From Prorocentrum cordatum (taxonomy: Eukaryota; Sar; Dinophyceae; Prorocentrales; Prorocentraceae), in contig CAUYUJ010002736.1 of assembly GCA_963575745.1 (NCBI GenBank), forward strand, positions 381,995 to 445,994: a stretch of 64,000 nt of DNA. The letters run 5' to 3'. The notes under the pieces were generated by a model that saw only the letters and a list, made by a program, of their open reading frames with translations, had not been told where the DNA came from and searched no databases. Numbering within the stretch: the stretch's first letter is position 1; every line of letters starts with the position of its first letter. Both the position numbers and the translations under genes were made by a program. This document shows, piece by piece, positions 18,691 through 29,510 of this stretch.

Positions 18691-20080
18691 CTATTTTCAG
18701 CGCGATGCCCCGGCACGCAATGCCATGTTATGTGGTGTTCCGTTGTGTGCTGCAATTCTTCATTACGCAACGCCACGCCATTCGATGACATACTACGCTT
18801 TGCCGTGCTCTTCTACGCCCTGCTAGGCCGTGCTCTACGATGCATCGCGCAACCTCGCGGGATCACTGCCTTGCTCGATATCCGACTGTGCGAGTAGAGA
18901 GGAGATCTACGCCATTATACGGGATGGGAGGGAGGGGTAGGACGTCAGATATGACGCGAGCGCACCTAGCTTGTCCTCCTCCCCTCTCCCTCCTCCCTTG
19001 CTTCCCTCCGTCCCTCCTCCCGCCTCCTCCCTCTCTCCCCCTCCCTGCCTCCTTCTCCCTCCCTTCCTTCCGCGCTTCCGCTCGTTCCGAATCGCGGTCC
19101 CGCTGCAGCGCTGGCCTCATTTCCGTGCTTCCGCTCGTTCTGAATCGCGCTCACGTTGCAGCGGTGGCCTCATTTCCGCGCTTCCGTTCGTTCGGAATCG
19201 TGCTCCCGCTGCCGCGCTGGCGTCATCATTTCCAGCGCCATGCCACGGCACGCAATGCAATGCAATGATATGTGGTGTCCCGTTGTGTGTTGCAATTCTT
19301 CATTACGCAACGCCGCGCCATGCTATGACATACAACGCTCTGCCGTGCTCTTCTACGCCCTGCTAGGCCGTGCTCTACGATGCATCGCGCAACCTCGCGG
19401 GATCACTGCCTTGCTCGACATCCGACTGTGCGAGTAGAGAGGAGATCTACGCCATGGTACGGGATGGGAGGGAGGGTAGGACGTCAGATATGACGCGAGC
19501 GCACCTAGCTTGTCCTCCTCCCCTCTCCCTCCTCCCTTGCTTCCCTCCGTCCCTCCTCCCGCCTCCTCCCTCTCTCCCCCTCCCTGCCTCCTTCTCCCTC
19601 CCTTCCTTCCGCGTTTCCGATCGTTCCGAATCGCGGTCCCGCTGAAGCGCTGGCCTCATTTCCGCGCTTCCGCTCGTTCTGAATCACGCTCACGTTGCAG
19701 CGGTGGCCCCATTTCCGCGCTTCTGAATCGTGCTCCCGCTGCAGCGCTGGCGTCATCCTTTCCAGCGCCATGCCACGGCACGCAATGCAATGCAATGATA
19801 TGTGGTGTTCCGTTGTGTGTTGCAGTTCTTCACAACGCAACGCCACGCCATGCTATGACATACAACGCTCTGCCGTGCTCTTCTACGCCCTGCTAGGCCG
19901 TGCTCGACGATGCATCGCGCAACCTCGCGGGATCATTGCTTTGCTCGACACCCGATTGTACGAGGAGAGAGATCTAGGCCATGGTACGGGATGGGAGGGA
20001 GTGGTAGGACGTCAGATATGACGCGAGCGCACCTAGCTTGTCCTCCTCCCCTCTCCCTCCTCCCTTGCCTTCCTCCCTCC
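18691..20080. repeat. ~535-bp unit repeated three times
   Basis: GATGCATCGCGCAACCTCGC occurs at 18839, 19379 and about 19909 (spacings 540 and 530). Each unit runs from GCGCTGGCGTCA, through ATATGTGGTGTTCCGTTGTG and TCTACGCCCTGCTAGGCCGT, into GGACGTCAGATATGACGCG, a CT-rich stretch, and 2-3 of the 53-bp units. Single-base differences show moderate age. No ORF is conserved across the three. Confidence 0.9.
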
Positions 20081-20400
20081 CTCCTCCCCGCCTCCCCCCC
20101 TCCCCCTCCCTCCCTCCTTTTCCGTCCCTCCCTTCCTCGTTCCCTCCTCTTTCTCCTTCCCTCCTTCGCTCCTTCCGAGCCCTTCCTGGGCCGTGGCACC
20201 TTGCTAAAGGAAGCCGCGACCGAAGCCCCGGATGCTGCCTTCACGGGACCACGTGGGCATCGTTTTTTCTCCTTTGTTATCCTTCCTTCTCCCATTCTCC
20301 TCCGTCCTCCTTCTCCTCCTCTATCCTTTCCTCCTCCGTCCCCCCTTCTTCGTTCTCCTTCATCCTCTTCCATTCCCCCTCTTTCCTCCCTCCATCGTCA
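20081..20400. repeat. Pyrimidine-rich stretch (CCTCC/CTTC)
   Basis: Imperfect CT-rich sequence that continues the tail of the 535-bp unit, interrupted at 20180-20270 by non-repetitive sequence. Confidence 0.7.
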
Positions 20401-20755
20401 GGAGCGGAGCACCCACCTACGCGTGCGTACGCGAGGTCACATACATGGGTTTCTAGAGAGCGCGCTACACGATCGTTCGTGACATGAGTGCTGCCTCGCG
20501 AATTGGAGTGCATACTCATGTATATGGCTTGGCGCGTACGTCTTATCTGGTTTCCCTAATCCTTCATAGCCGCATGCCCCCTGGTAATACAGCATTCCCA
20601 TCTTGAGACCTGGGTGTTGGTTGTGTCAAATCAGCGTTGGTCCGCGGTGGGGAGCGGCGGGGCCGAATTCCTTTTATCACCGGGGAACGTACGAATCGTA
20701 GAGATGATCTTCGTACCGCAACTTCATCATCAGCATCAGCATTTTCACCATCAAC
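20401..20755. other. No supported gene
   Basis: Short non-repetitive sequence before the TAC array; a few GCATCAGCA/ATCATC words appear from 20730. No domain or element end seen. Confidence 0.4.
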
Positions 20756-22124
<1,369 letters not shown>

Positions 22125-22467
22125 AGTAAATAAGCTCCTCTCCGCCTCATAATCACTTGAGACATAACTTAGTTTGCATGCATCGCACTGTCCGCTGGAA
22201 CTGACAGATGCGTTCCGCAGCTGTATGACTGCTCGAGCAAGCCAACCTTGGCTTGCAGGAGAAAAAAGGAGTGCGCTGGGGCGTGCGGGCGGCTCGTCGT
22301 CGTCCGTCCCCGGCCGACCTCTTCCCTTTCGCATTCCTAATAGAGTAGTCTTGCTTAGCGGATACTTGTCTTATCAATGTCTCATCCCGTCCCCTCTCTC
22401 CCTGAGCAGAGTGAACCTGAGATCTTAATTCCTTTGTCATCTTACCCCGATTCTCAGAGGAAAGACT
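22125..22467 (+). repeat. 5' LTR
   Basis: Runs from AGTAAATAAGCTCCTCTCCG to TCAGAGGAAAGACT. It does not have the common TG...CA ends. It differs from the 3' LTR by about 15 changes, clustered at CACTTGAGA/CAATAAAGA, TTAGTTT/GATTTT and the CTTCCCTTTCGC stretch. Transcription should start within it, but I see no TATA box that I would assign. Confidence 0.93.
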
Positions 22468-22482
22468 GGTTATCAGCCGAAA
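22467..22482 (+). promoter_or_regulatory. Primer-binding-site-like sequence
   Basis: TGGTTATCAGCC begins at the last LTR base. It resembles the complement of an initiator Met-tRNA 3' end (TGGTATCAG) with one extra T. TGG pairs with the tRNA CCA end. Inferred from position and similarity. Confidence 0.6.
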
Positions 22483-22535
22483 CGCGCGACTAAGTCGACG
22501 CGGGGCCATCTCATACAAAAGAAGATCCTTCAAAT

Positions 22536-23711
22536 GTGCCCCGCGACTCAGTCGCTGCGGGAAGGAGCTATGATAAGACTGATATCGTGTCCAATATCTC
22601 GAGAAGCGCCGGTAGGCGCGTTGTGCAACGTGATGGACACGACGCAGACAGAGACGGTCCAGTTCAGGACCGAATCCCTCCTTCATACATCGCCACTCGG
22701 GTAGTGAGGGGAAGAAGTACCGAAGGGATAACCGAAATGTCGGTAGACGTATCTCCCGCGGGAGCTCCGACTGGTGATCGTGAGCAAACCCCGGGCCCGT
22801 ACGGGCGAGATGGCGTAACATCAAGACCTAGACGAAGTGCGTTTTCGTCATGGAGTGCCAGATCGACGGAGTCAATCAGCTCAATTCCGAACATTCCAAA
22901 CGCTACTGCTATTGCCGCTGGTGAAGCCGGCCGGCCAGGGGAAGTCCAAGGGAATGTGAATGCGTATCCTATTATCCCGACCGAATGGGTGGGCACGAGT
23001 GCCAACGTCCTAATCCCAATAGCACTTAACGGACAATTCGGTCAGGACAGTGATGGCCCTTTTGAAAAATATCATGGTGTATATTCCATGGAGGAAGATT
23101 TTGATAACATCAATAATGATATTTTCCTGAGCCGAGCACTGTCCGTGATGATGGAAGAAGACATCCCTGCTCAAGACGAAAGATGGTCCCCAGATGGATC
23201 CGATGAAGACACTAGTATCCTGACGCCTCAGGCGGACAGGGCGGATATCCAGATGAAGCATGAGAGGGAGTCCACAGGACGAACCCCCGCGCCTCACCTC
23301 AAGAAGCGACGGAATGAGGACTACGAGCTAAACGTCTCACCACTGAAGGAAGGTTTCTTCCGTAATGCCACCACCTCAGGTGATTGGCAACCCTCGATTC
23401 CAGCTGTTGTTGAGGATGAAGAAATGGTCGGACAACCAGCTACGTATGCTCAGCTAATAACACAAGACGAACAAAAGGATGAGGAGTTCTTAAATGCGCC
23501 TAAACCACCAGAAAGTACCTTCATTCGCCCCAGATCAAATGCTTCAAGCAGGGGAAGACCCAAGATACCAGGATCAGGGGCGAGATCTACTTCAAGGAGC
23601 AACAGTGCCGTTTCCATGATGGAGGCACGTTGGAACCCCAACGCTGACTGCGCGCCTCAGGCGGAGAGCAGATGCCCAGGAAAAAGCCAACAGGCCAGAA
23701 GGCGCATGTAG
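22536..23711 (+). CDS. Pre-gag ORF, 391 residues, unknown function
   Basis: A long open frame right after the PBS, ahead of gag. It is hydrophilic and acidic, with stretches such as EEDFDNINNDIFLSRALS and MMEEDIPAQDERW; no enzyme motif recognised. The first codon is near-cognate; the first clear ATG is in ITEMSVDV. Near 23640-23665 coding moves one frame over into a Cys-rich module, so the 391-residue product is probably truncated by an indel. It could be an N-terminal extension of the Gag polyprotein or a separate leader protein. Confidence 0.6.
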   Translation: MPRDSVAAGRSYDKTDIVSNISRSAGRRVVQRDGHDADRDGPVQDRIPPSYIATRVVRGRSTEGITEMSVDVSPAGAPTGDREQTPGPYGRDGVTSRPRRSAFSSWSARSTESISSIPNIPNATAIAAGEAGRPGEVQGNVNAYPIIPTEWVGTSANVLIPIALNGQFGQDSDGPFEKYHGVYSMEEDFDNINNDIFLSRALSVMMEEDIPAQDERWSPDGSDEDTSILTPQADRADIQMKHERESTGRTPAPHLKKRRNEDYELNVSPLKEGFFRNATTSGDWQPSIPAVVEDEEMVGQPATYAQLITQDEQKDEEFLNAPKPPESTFIRPRSNASSRGRPKIPGSGARSTSRSNSAVSMMEARWNPNADCAPQAESRCPGKSQQARRRM

Positions 23712-24204
23712 GAACCCAGCGTGCAAGAGTTGCTCGGACGTTTGCAATAAGTGCAACGTGCAATGGCTGTGCACGGAGCGTCACCCAATGGACGAGCATA
23801 ACTGCACGTATCTCCTCATACAGTCTATTCAGGACCAGGCCAGGCTGGCGGAGGCTAGCGCTCAGAGATAGTTTCTGACCAATGAAGCGCAGCTGGCCGA
23901 AAGGGCTCGGTTGGACAGAGAAGAAGTAACTGAAACTGTGGTCGAAGCTAGAAAAACGTTCGAGGCTGAGCGGGTCGCTCTAGCCATGGCTGCTAGAGAG
24001 CGGGAACAGGCGCTGATAGAACATCTGTATAATCAGACCGAGGCCGTCAAACGGCAAGTGGAGCGGGAAGCCGGAAACAAATGCGGAGAATTATTGACTT
24101 CGGAGAGACAGGCCGTCATGATGGCAAACCTGGAATCTGCCGACGCCAATGCGATTCCCGCCGCCGTCGCGGCGGCCAGAATAGAAGGAGGGCAAAGAAG
24201 ATAA
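23641..24204 (+). pseudogene. Pre-gag Cys/His module and coiled coil, in-frame TAG
   Basis: In the frame that starts GCA TGT AGG at 23704, cysteines and histidines fall as C-x4-C-x2-C-x3-C-x2-C-x5-C-x3-H-x4-H-x-C, a B-box-like zinc-binding pattern. A TAG at 23869-23871 interrupts, then the same frame continues as a helix-rich, charged segment (EEVTETVVEARKTFEAERVA) to the stop at 24202, likely a coiled coil. The layout (B-box-like finger then coiled coil) recalls TRIM-type assembly proteins, but this is only a structural analogy. Confidence 0.55.
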
Positions 24205-24879
24205 CCAACCAGAACAATCTCTATCTGGAAGAGCTCAAATCGCATGAAGAAGCTAGATCTTCCCTCCAGCGCATAAAATCGAGCAATGCTAAATGCCCGC
24301 CGGCTAAGCCGACTGGAACGAACATGCACCAGTTGTCGACGGTTCAGTCGTCTGGCATAGTACCCGTCCAAACGCAATTTGATCAGGCGACCTTGACAAA
24401 TGCGGGAGCATCGACCCTGCTGGTAGGAGGAGCAACGCATCCTCCTCCCGAGGAGAAGGGAACACGCAATCTCCGTGGATCAATTATGTGCCGTTTGTTT
24501 TCGTCTAAAGACGGACAAGTGCGTCGGATGTGGTAGGTCGGCGTGTGAAGAACATATCGATGCGAGCACCTGAAGATGCTGTAGATGCGACCTGTGGAAG
24601 AGTGAAAGATCAGCTGCCAACGTGCGAGATGAAGAAGTTGTTTCGGACGCAGCTAATACAGAGAAAGGAAAGATGAGGCTTGAGGCTATCATCACCGACC
24701 CGACTCCATATACTGAGAATAAACGAGAAGCCGGACTCACATCGAATTCATTCGGATTTCCATTGTTTTCGCAAGAAACTCCAGTGAGGCCGTTGTTGCG
24801 TCAACTTTTCACTATTCCAGGCCCTGCCCTAGAAGGTCCGGCGAAGCCGAGCGCCGCCGAGAACGGAGTTCCTGTATGA
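24190..24879 (+). pseudogene. Pre-gag second Cys-rich module
   Basis: From about 24190 the coding frame shifts (LYLEELKSHEEARSSLQRIK), and near 24480 it shifts back. At 24484 onward the frame encodes C-x2-C-x7-C-x2-C-x4-C-x2-H, then after an in-frame TGA (24571) C-C-x-C, another zinc-binding candidate. The frame ends with GPALEGPAKPSAAENGVPV at 24879. Function unknown; the two modules may be parts of one broken protein of about 780 residues from 22536. Confidence 0.5.
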
Positions 24880-24949
24880 GCTAACTTGACCTAACGAAGG
24901 TAAGACTCTCGCCAGGTACCGCCCATCCTATGGAGACGGTGCTACGGGA

Positions 24950-25165
24950 ATGACGACGACCATGTCGTCGGGCGAAGCAGGGCAGGGCGGAGAAGGAGAC
25001 GACAAGAGCGACGCTCCTAACGCTGAGATCGTATCTTCACATGAAGATGATCGTGGTAAGAGACCACGTGGGTCGCCTCCGGGGAGCCCAGGGGTTCAGA
25101 CCCCTCTGATGGCGGGGGTGGGTGCAGGGGGCCTCAGGGCCCCGGCGGACCGCGCGACTCGGTAG
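24950..25165 (+). CDS. Probable start of Gag (71-residue frame)
   Basis: ATG at 24950 begins a Gly/Pro/Asp-rich segment. The next frame, open from before 25138, continues RDSVVIDESTPLDQW into the main Gag frame. A shift at 25085-25140 probably separates the Gag N terminus from its body. Confidence 0.5.
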   Translation: MTTTMSSGEAGQGGEGDDKSDAPNAEIVSSHEDDRGKRPRGSPPGSPGVQTPLMAGVGAGGLRAPADRATR

Positions 25166-26730
25166 TAATTGACGAAAGCACGCCGCTGGATCAGTGGAGA
25201 CAGGTTGGTAACAACCAGAAAATTGATTTGTTGGACATCCCTGATGTGAACATTCGTGAGTGGACAATGCACGCAGCACGCGCAGTCGCTGGATCATCGC
25301 CCGAGAGCCAGGCAGCACAGCACTGGATTGCTGAGGCCATGGATCCAGCTGTGGAGGATGAGCAACTCAAAGATGCAGGACGATTCCAGCGTCTCGACCT
25401 CATGATCGCAACGAATCTTATCGAGAAATTCAACAAGATGCGAAATAATCGATATCAGCCTGGTAATCATACTCATTTCCTCCAACAGATTACTCGCGTG
25501 GAATTCAGCGCCCAGAACGAGGGAAGACTCATGACTGGACGCGAGATGGTGCGAGCAATTTGTCATTGGTGTTCGGTAAGATCGGAGTTGGGACAACATC
25601 GCATTTCGCGTGACCTCTTCAAGGTGATCATTGACCCGCACAAGCCCAATGCTGACCTGTATCATTTCTACAATGAATGGACAGATGTGCATCGACAGCT
25701 TTATGGCGCTAAGCCTCCCTCCGATGAGATGAGGGCCTCGATTCATGCGCACTTTCTCGAACAATGCAGAAAGCCGAGCAAACTGAACTTTGTATGCCAG
25801 TTATACGACTTCTCGAAAGATATAATGGGACATGGCGTAAAGAGTTATGAATGGCTGATGGAGCAGATTGAAGAAAAGATGTTGCGAGAAAAAGACGAGT
25901 GGAACATCAGCGTGCATGAGGGCACCTTGAATCAGCGTGCTAGGCAAGCACGGTTCGGCGGGGGCGGAGGCAATGATAACCGGAAGAATGCAGGCAGCAA
26001 AGCCGCCCCGGCGGAGATTGCTGCTAAGTTGGGGGGTGGGCCCTCAGTTGTCATGACGAGCGGAAAGACTAAGGGCGAGACCACGTGCAGATACGTGCAC
26101 AAGGGCGAAATTTGCCCGCACGCAGGACAGGGCTGCCCCTTCAATCCTAAGAAGCCCAAGAATGCCGCGCCGGCTCAGCCGAGTGCGGGACGAAAATCCA
26201 GTGCCGCTCCTGCCCAGGATAAGAACCCTAGAGGGAGATCGATGGACAGGGGCCGTAAGGGGCAGGGCCGATCCCAGACCCCGACTGGCAACCGTGGGAA
26301 AGGAGGACAGCAGAAGAATAGAAGTCAATCGCGTGGGAAAGACAGTACCATACCGTGTTACGCATACTCCCGAGATCCCAAGAATTGTCGAGGACCAGAA
26401 GACGGATGTGACAAAGCCCATAGAGGGCTATCCGATGCTGAGAAGCTGAAGCGTGACAAGTGTGAACAAGCGAGACTTGACGCTGGACAATATTTGGGAT
26501 GTGGGCGTGCATCCAAACAGGCCAATGCTGCCGCTGCCAATATCTCTTCGACGGGAAGCAATGATGGCTCCAGATCCCCTGGCGCTAATTCCGACAAGCG
26601 TAAGAAGGAGGGAGAGAAAAACAAAGGCGGTGGCAAAGGCCAAGACATGGTCTGCCGCCCCTACACGGAAACGGGAGAATGCTCACGCGGAAAGGAATGC
26701 TGGTTCGCTAAGACCACTCCAGTCACGTGA
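25138..26730 (+). CDS. gag: Gag with three CCCH-type zinc fingers
   Basis: The N-terminal ~230 residues are helix-rich (capsid-like region, no exact family match claimed). The C-terminal half is basic, Gly/Arg/Ser-rich and carries three fingers. Numbered from 25228, they are C287-x8-C296-x6-C303; C377-x9-C387-x6-C394-x3-H398; and C476-x8-C485-x5-C491. Only the middle one keeps the final His; the first has Pro and the third Lys nearby. CCCH fingers in place of CCHC knuckles are, as far as I know, common in dinoflagellate copia-like Gag proteins. Expected role: packaging element RNA. Open for 500 residues, so the best-preserved ORF of the element. Confidence 0.8.
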   Translation, partial: GPGGPRDSVVIDESTPLDQWRQVGNNQKIDLLDIPDVNIREWTMHAARAVAGSSPESQAAQHWIAEAMDPAVEDEQLKDAGRFQRLDLMIATNLIEKFNKMRNNRYQPGNHTHFLQQITRVEFSAQNEGRLMTGREMVRAICHWCSVRSELGQHRISRDLFKVIIDPHKPNADLYHFYNEWTDVHRQLYGAKPPSDEMRASIHAHFLEQCRKPSKLNFVCQLYDFSKDIMGHGVKSYEWLMEQIEEKMLREKDEWNISVHEGTLNQRARQARFGGGGGNDNRKNAGSKAAPAEIAAKLGGGPSVVMTSGKTKGETTCRYVHKGEICPHAGQGCPFNPKKPKNAAPAQPSAGRKSSAAPAQDKNPRGRSMDRGRKGQGRSQTPTGNRGKGGQQKNRSQSRGKDSTIPCYAYSRDPKNCRGPEDGCDKAHRGLSDAEKLKRDKCEQARLDAGQYLGCGRASKQANAAAANISSTGSNDGSRSPGANSDKRKKEGEKNKGGGKGQDMVCRPYTETGECSRGKECWFAKTTPVT

Positions 26731-26895
26731 CAATGGCTCCACACTGGCGGCTCAGCCGTCAGTGCTGGAGGAATGATAAACATAATGTTATCAATGGTCT
26801 TCTTTATTGCCGTCCTTGTCTGCAGGCGTGGCGAAGCCTGCGTCGGTTGAGCAGAAAGCGGGGGGGGTTGGAAGAGACCCGCTGATTCAATCATA

Positions 26896-27480
26896 TTGGG
26901 CGCCGTCGCGTGCCCCGCCCCATTATTTCGGGGCCTCCCAGGGCAGAAGCAAAATAGCCCTAAATTTTTGATTGTTGCATCTAATGCCGATGGAGGAGAC
27001 TATTGGGTCACCTCCAAAGGTGAGTTTCACCGAGACAGCAGGAAACAGGTCGAGAGTCTCGTCAATGTCCTTGCCAATTTCCTGCGCCCTCTTTCTCGGG
27101 GCGCGATCAAGAAGTGCTGGCGCGTCCCCCCTAGTAAGAGTTGCATGCGACATCAGAACAGTAACCGATGCAATCTCCGTGTCCGTATTCACCCCTCTAT
27201 TGAGGAGCCGACTATCACTTGGAGGAAGGCGCGTCGCCACGACTTGAAAGAGTTGCCTTCAATTAGCAAAGATAGATGGACGTTCCCAGGAGAAATACGC
27301 AGACAGATGTCGATACAGTCGAGGGCATCTGTCGCTGAAGCTCTAATCAGAACATCAGACCTGCAAGCTCATGTCTGGCATCTCTGGTTGAAGGACGAAG
27401 GGGGGGGGGGGGGGAAGGCCCGCACGGCTCGGCCGCTGCTGGATGCGCAGACAAAGACGCTGCGTATCTGGGGGCGTTGA
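26896..27480 (+). CDS. Open frame between Gag and protease, doubtful
   Basis: A 194-residue plus-strand frame with no recognised motif. It passes through a 14-G run at about 27391-27404 that encodes poly-Gly and is a likely site of length error. The protease frame is the next one over, starting around 27440. It may be the Gag-Pol linker read partly out of frame. Confidence 0.3.
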   Translation: MGAVACPAPLFRGLPGQKQNSPKFLIVASNADGGDYWVTSKGEFHRDSRKQVESLVNVLANFLRPLSRGAIKKCWRVPPSKSCMRHQNSNRCNLRVRIHPSIEEPTITWRKARRHDLKELPSISKDRWTFPGEIRRQMSIQSRASVAEALIRTSDLQAHVWHLWLKDEGGGGGKARTARPLLDAQTKTLRIWGR

Positions 27481-27956
27481 GCTTCATTATAGATATTGGG
27501 TGCGGGTGCAACCTAATTGCGGAGAAATACATTAGGAGCGCAGGTGCAATGATATTGATTCGAAAGCTTCCGCAATCGATCACTCTGAACACTGCTGGGG
27601 GGGGGTCTAAGGCCCTCGGTTCAGTTCGCATCGCGTGTCCCAAGTTTAAGGGTGGTAGTTTTAACGCTTTACTCACGCAGGAGACCCCGTGCGTGATTTC
27701 GGTGGGAGAGCGGTGCATGGATCGCGGATTTAGTTTCTTTTGGCCAGCAGGCCAAAGGCCCTTTTTATTGTTGCCCAACGGCCAAAGAGTGGACCTGGCC
27801 ATTGAGGGCAAGATACCATACTTGACCCTATCAGGCAAGGAAGCGCTGGGTAAGTGGATGCGCGCGGCTGCCGCCGGAAGGAGTGAGCCCCCCGAGCGGT
27901 GGTGTTGCGTGACGCCGGGCGCCAGGGCATTCTTGGACAACGTGGAATCGGCGTGA
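27477..27956 (+). CDS. pol: Retropepsin-like aspartic protease
   Basis: FIIDIGCG near the N terminus matches the protease active-site motif D-T/S-G, here D6-I-G, so the usual Thr is replaced by Ile. About 65 residues on, TPCVISVGERCMDRGFSFFW and LLPNGQRVDLAIEGKIPYL fit the C-terminal half seen in dinoflagellate copia-like polyproteins (from memory of the family). The frame ends with TGA at 27954 but continues open in the same frame into integrase, so this stop is probably a point mutation (CGA to TGA). Role: processing of the polyprotein. Confidence 0.75.
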   Translation: MSFIIDIGCGCNLIAEKYIRSAGAMILIRKLPQSITLNTAGGGSKALGSVRIACPKFKGGSFNALLTQETPCVISVGERCMDRGFSFFWPAGQRPFLLLPNGQRVDLAIEGKIPYLTLSGKEALGKWMRAAAAGRSEPPERWCCVTPGARAFLDNVESA

Positions 27957-29510
27957 GGCCTTCCGCCCCATGCTGTCCATACTCGCGTAACCATAGACCT
28001 GCACACACATGAGCTGATTGGTACCCACCGCTGCGCTGATGGGCGGCCGACTGAGATCGCGCCCGCTTTCCCGTCTTCGATAGACTCTGCGGATACCATC
28101 ACCTACTTCTACTATTCGCCTCAAGTGGCCAGCGAATGCGGCTGGAACCGGACGCCGACCGGTTTTGCTGCCTCTAAAAGTCTTCCAGTTTTGCCCGACC
28201 ACGGTCAAGCCGTCGGTCCATTCGACGAGCAGCGCGGCAAAGCCGAGGCTTGCGCTGCCGCATACAGATGCCATTACGGATACGGAGTTTCAGGATACCT
28301 CCCGTACGAAGGAAGTAGAGGACTGGACTCTAGCGCGTGCAACGCGGCCCCAGGACCCGAGGAGGGCGAGGTTGGAGACGCTGACGGCGTCGACTTAGTC
28401 GACGTCGACGCACCGCCAGATTTAGACCCAGACGTTGCGGAGGTTGAGGTGTCGGAGACCCTTGCCGAGCGGCTCAAAAAGGCTGCAGCCTCCTTACCGC
28501 ACCTTCTAACTCACACTCCCAAGAAACCATATTGTCCAGTGTGCAACTGGGCCAAAGCTATCAGAAAGCAACAGCGCAAAGCGCAGAACAAAGGGCTAAA
28601 GGTTCCCCGCCCATACGCTAACCCCACTTCGTTCGGACAACTGACGACGATGGATCATTGGTTTGCGATGGGTGAACTCTCGCGGGGACTCCATGATGAG
28701 ACCGCGCGTGTGACTTTTCGCGACCGAGCTACGGATTTTCTCGCCGCTCAGGGTGTACACGACAAGTCTGCGGTTCGCGTTTGCAACTTTTTAGTGAGCC
28801 TGAGAGCCCCGGAGGAAAAGTTAGAATATTGTTATGCAGATGGTGCAAGAGAGCTTGCGAGGGCATGTTACGAGCTCAATATTGCCCATGATCCTACCAC
28901 CCCAGGAAATAAGAAACAAAATGCTGCCGCTGAGCGTGCGATCGGTGTCGTGCAGATGGGAGCCAGAGCCTTACTCATGCAGGCTGGTCTTCCACCACCA
29001 TATTGGACCTACGCAGTTCGATATTTCTGTCTGTGCTACAATACTAGGACCCCCGCTGAAGGGCAGTCCAGTTGGGAAAGACGCTTCGGATGCCAGTTCA
29101 ATGCTCCGCTTCTTTCCTTCGGATCACTTGTCCGTTATGCGCCCCCACCTGAATCCCGGTTTCGCACCGCCAAGACTGGCGCGTCGATGATTCCAGAGAT
29201 ATACTTGGGGTATGTGCACAAAGCGGGGGGATTGATCGGACCAGATAGTTACGTTATACCTCTGAGACAATTGGACGGTCTGAATATGGAATCAGGGCGT
29301 ACACCAGAGGGAAAACGACCTACGATCGAGAAGTCCGATCAAGTGTACAGCAACATCTTAGATGGTACTGCTGATTACCAATCGCCCCAGTTTCCCTTGC
29401 GAGAAGCATACGAGAAAGCGGCGACAGAGGTGCGTTCCGTCACAATCCTTACAGAGAGACAGGAGAAGTTGCGGCCGTCCCAGACGGACCACAGCCAGGC
29501 ACAGGGATAA
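27957..29510 (+). CDS. pol: Integrase (HHCC and DDE)
   Basis: Open from 27957 in the protease frame. Numbered from 28125: H126-x3-H130-x6-C137-x2-C140 is the HHCC zinc-binding domain. The catalytic core shows D177 (TTMDHWFA), D239 (CYADGARE) and E270 (NAAAERAIG). A region like the copia C-terminal GKxxP module follows (RFGCQFNAPLLSFGSLVRY, then IYLGYV). All catalytic residues are present. Placed before RT, it defines the Ty1/copia order. Coding shifts frame near 29440-29465 before the formal stop. Confidence 0.88.
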   Translation, partial: GLPPHAVHTRVTIDLHTHELIGTHRCADGRPTEIAPAFPSSIDSADTITYFYYSPQVASECGWNRTPTGFAASKSLPVLPDHGQAVGPFDEQRGKAEACAAAYRCHYGYGVSGYLPYEGSRGLDSSACNAAPGPEEGEVGDADGVDLVDVDAPPDLDPDVAEVEVSETLAERLKKAAASLPHLLTHTPKKPYCPVCNWAKAIRKQQRKAQNKGLKVPRPYANPTSFGQLTTMDHWFAMGELSRGLHDETARVTFRDRATDFLAAQGVHDKSAVRVCNFLVSLRAPEEKLEYCYADGARELARACYELNIAHDPTTPGNKKQNAAAERAIGVVQMGARALLMQAGLPPPYWTYAVRYFCLCYNTRTPAEGQSSWERRFGCQFNAPLLSFGSLVRYAPPPESRFRTAKTGASMIPEIYLGYVHKAGGLIGPDSYVIPLRQLDGLNMESGRTPEGKRPTIEKSDQVYSNILDGTADYQSPQFPLREAYEKAATEVRSVTILTERQEKLRPSQTDHSQAQG

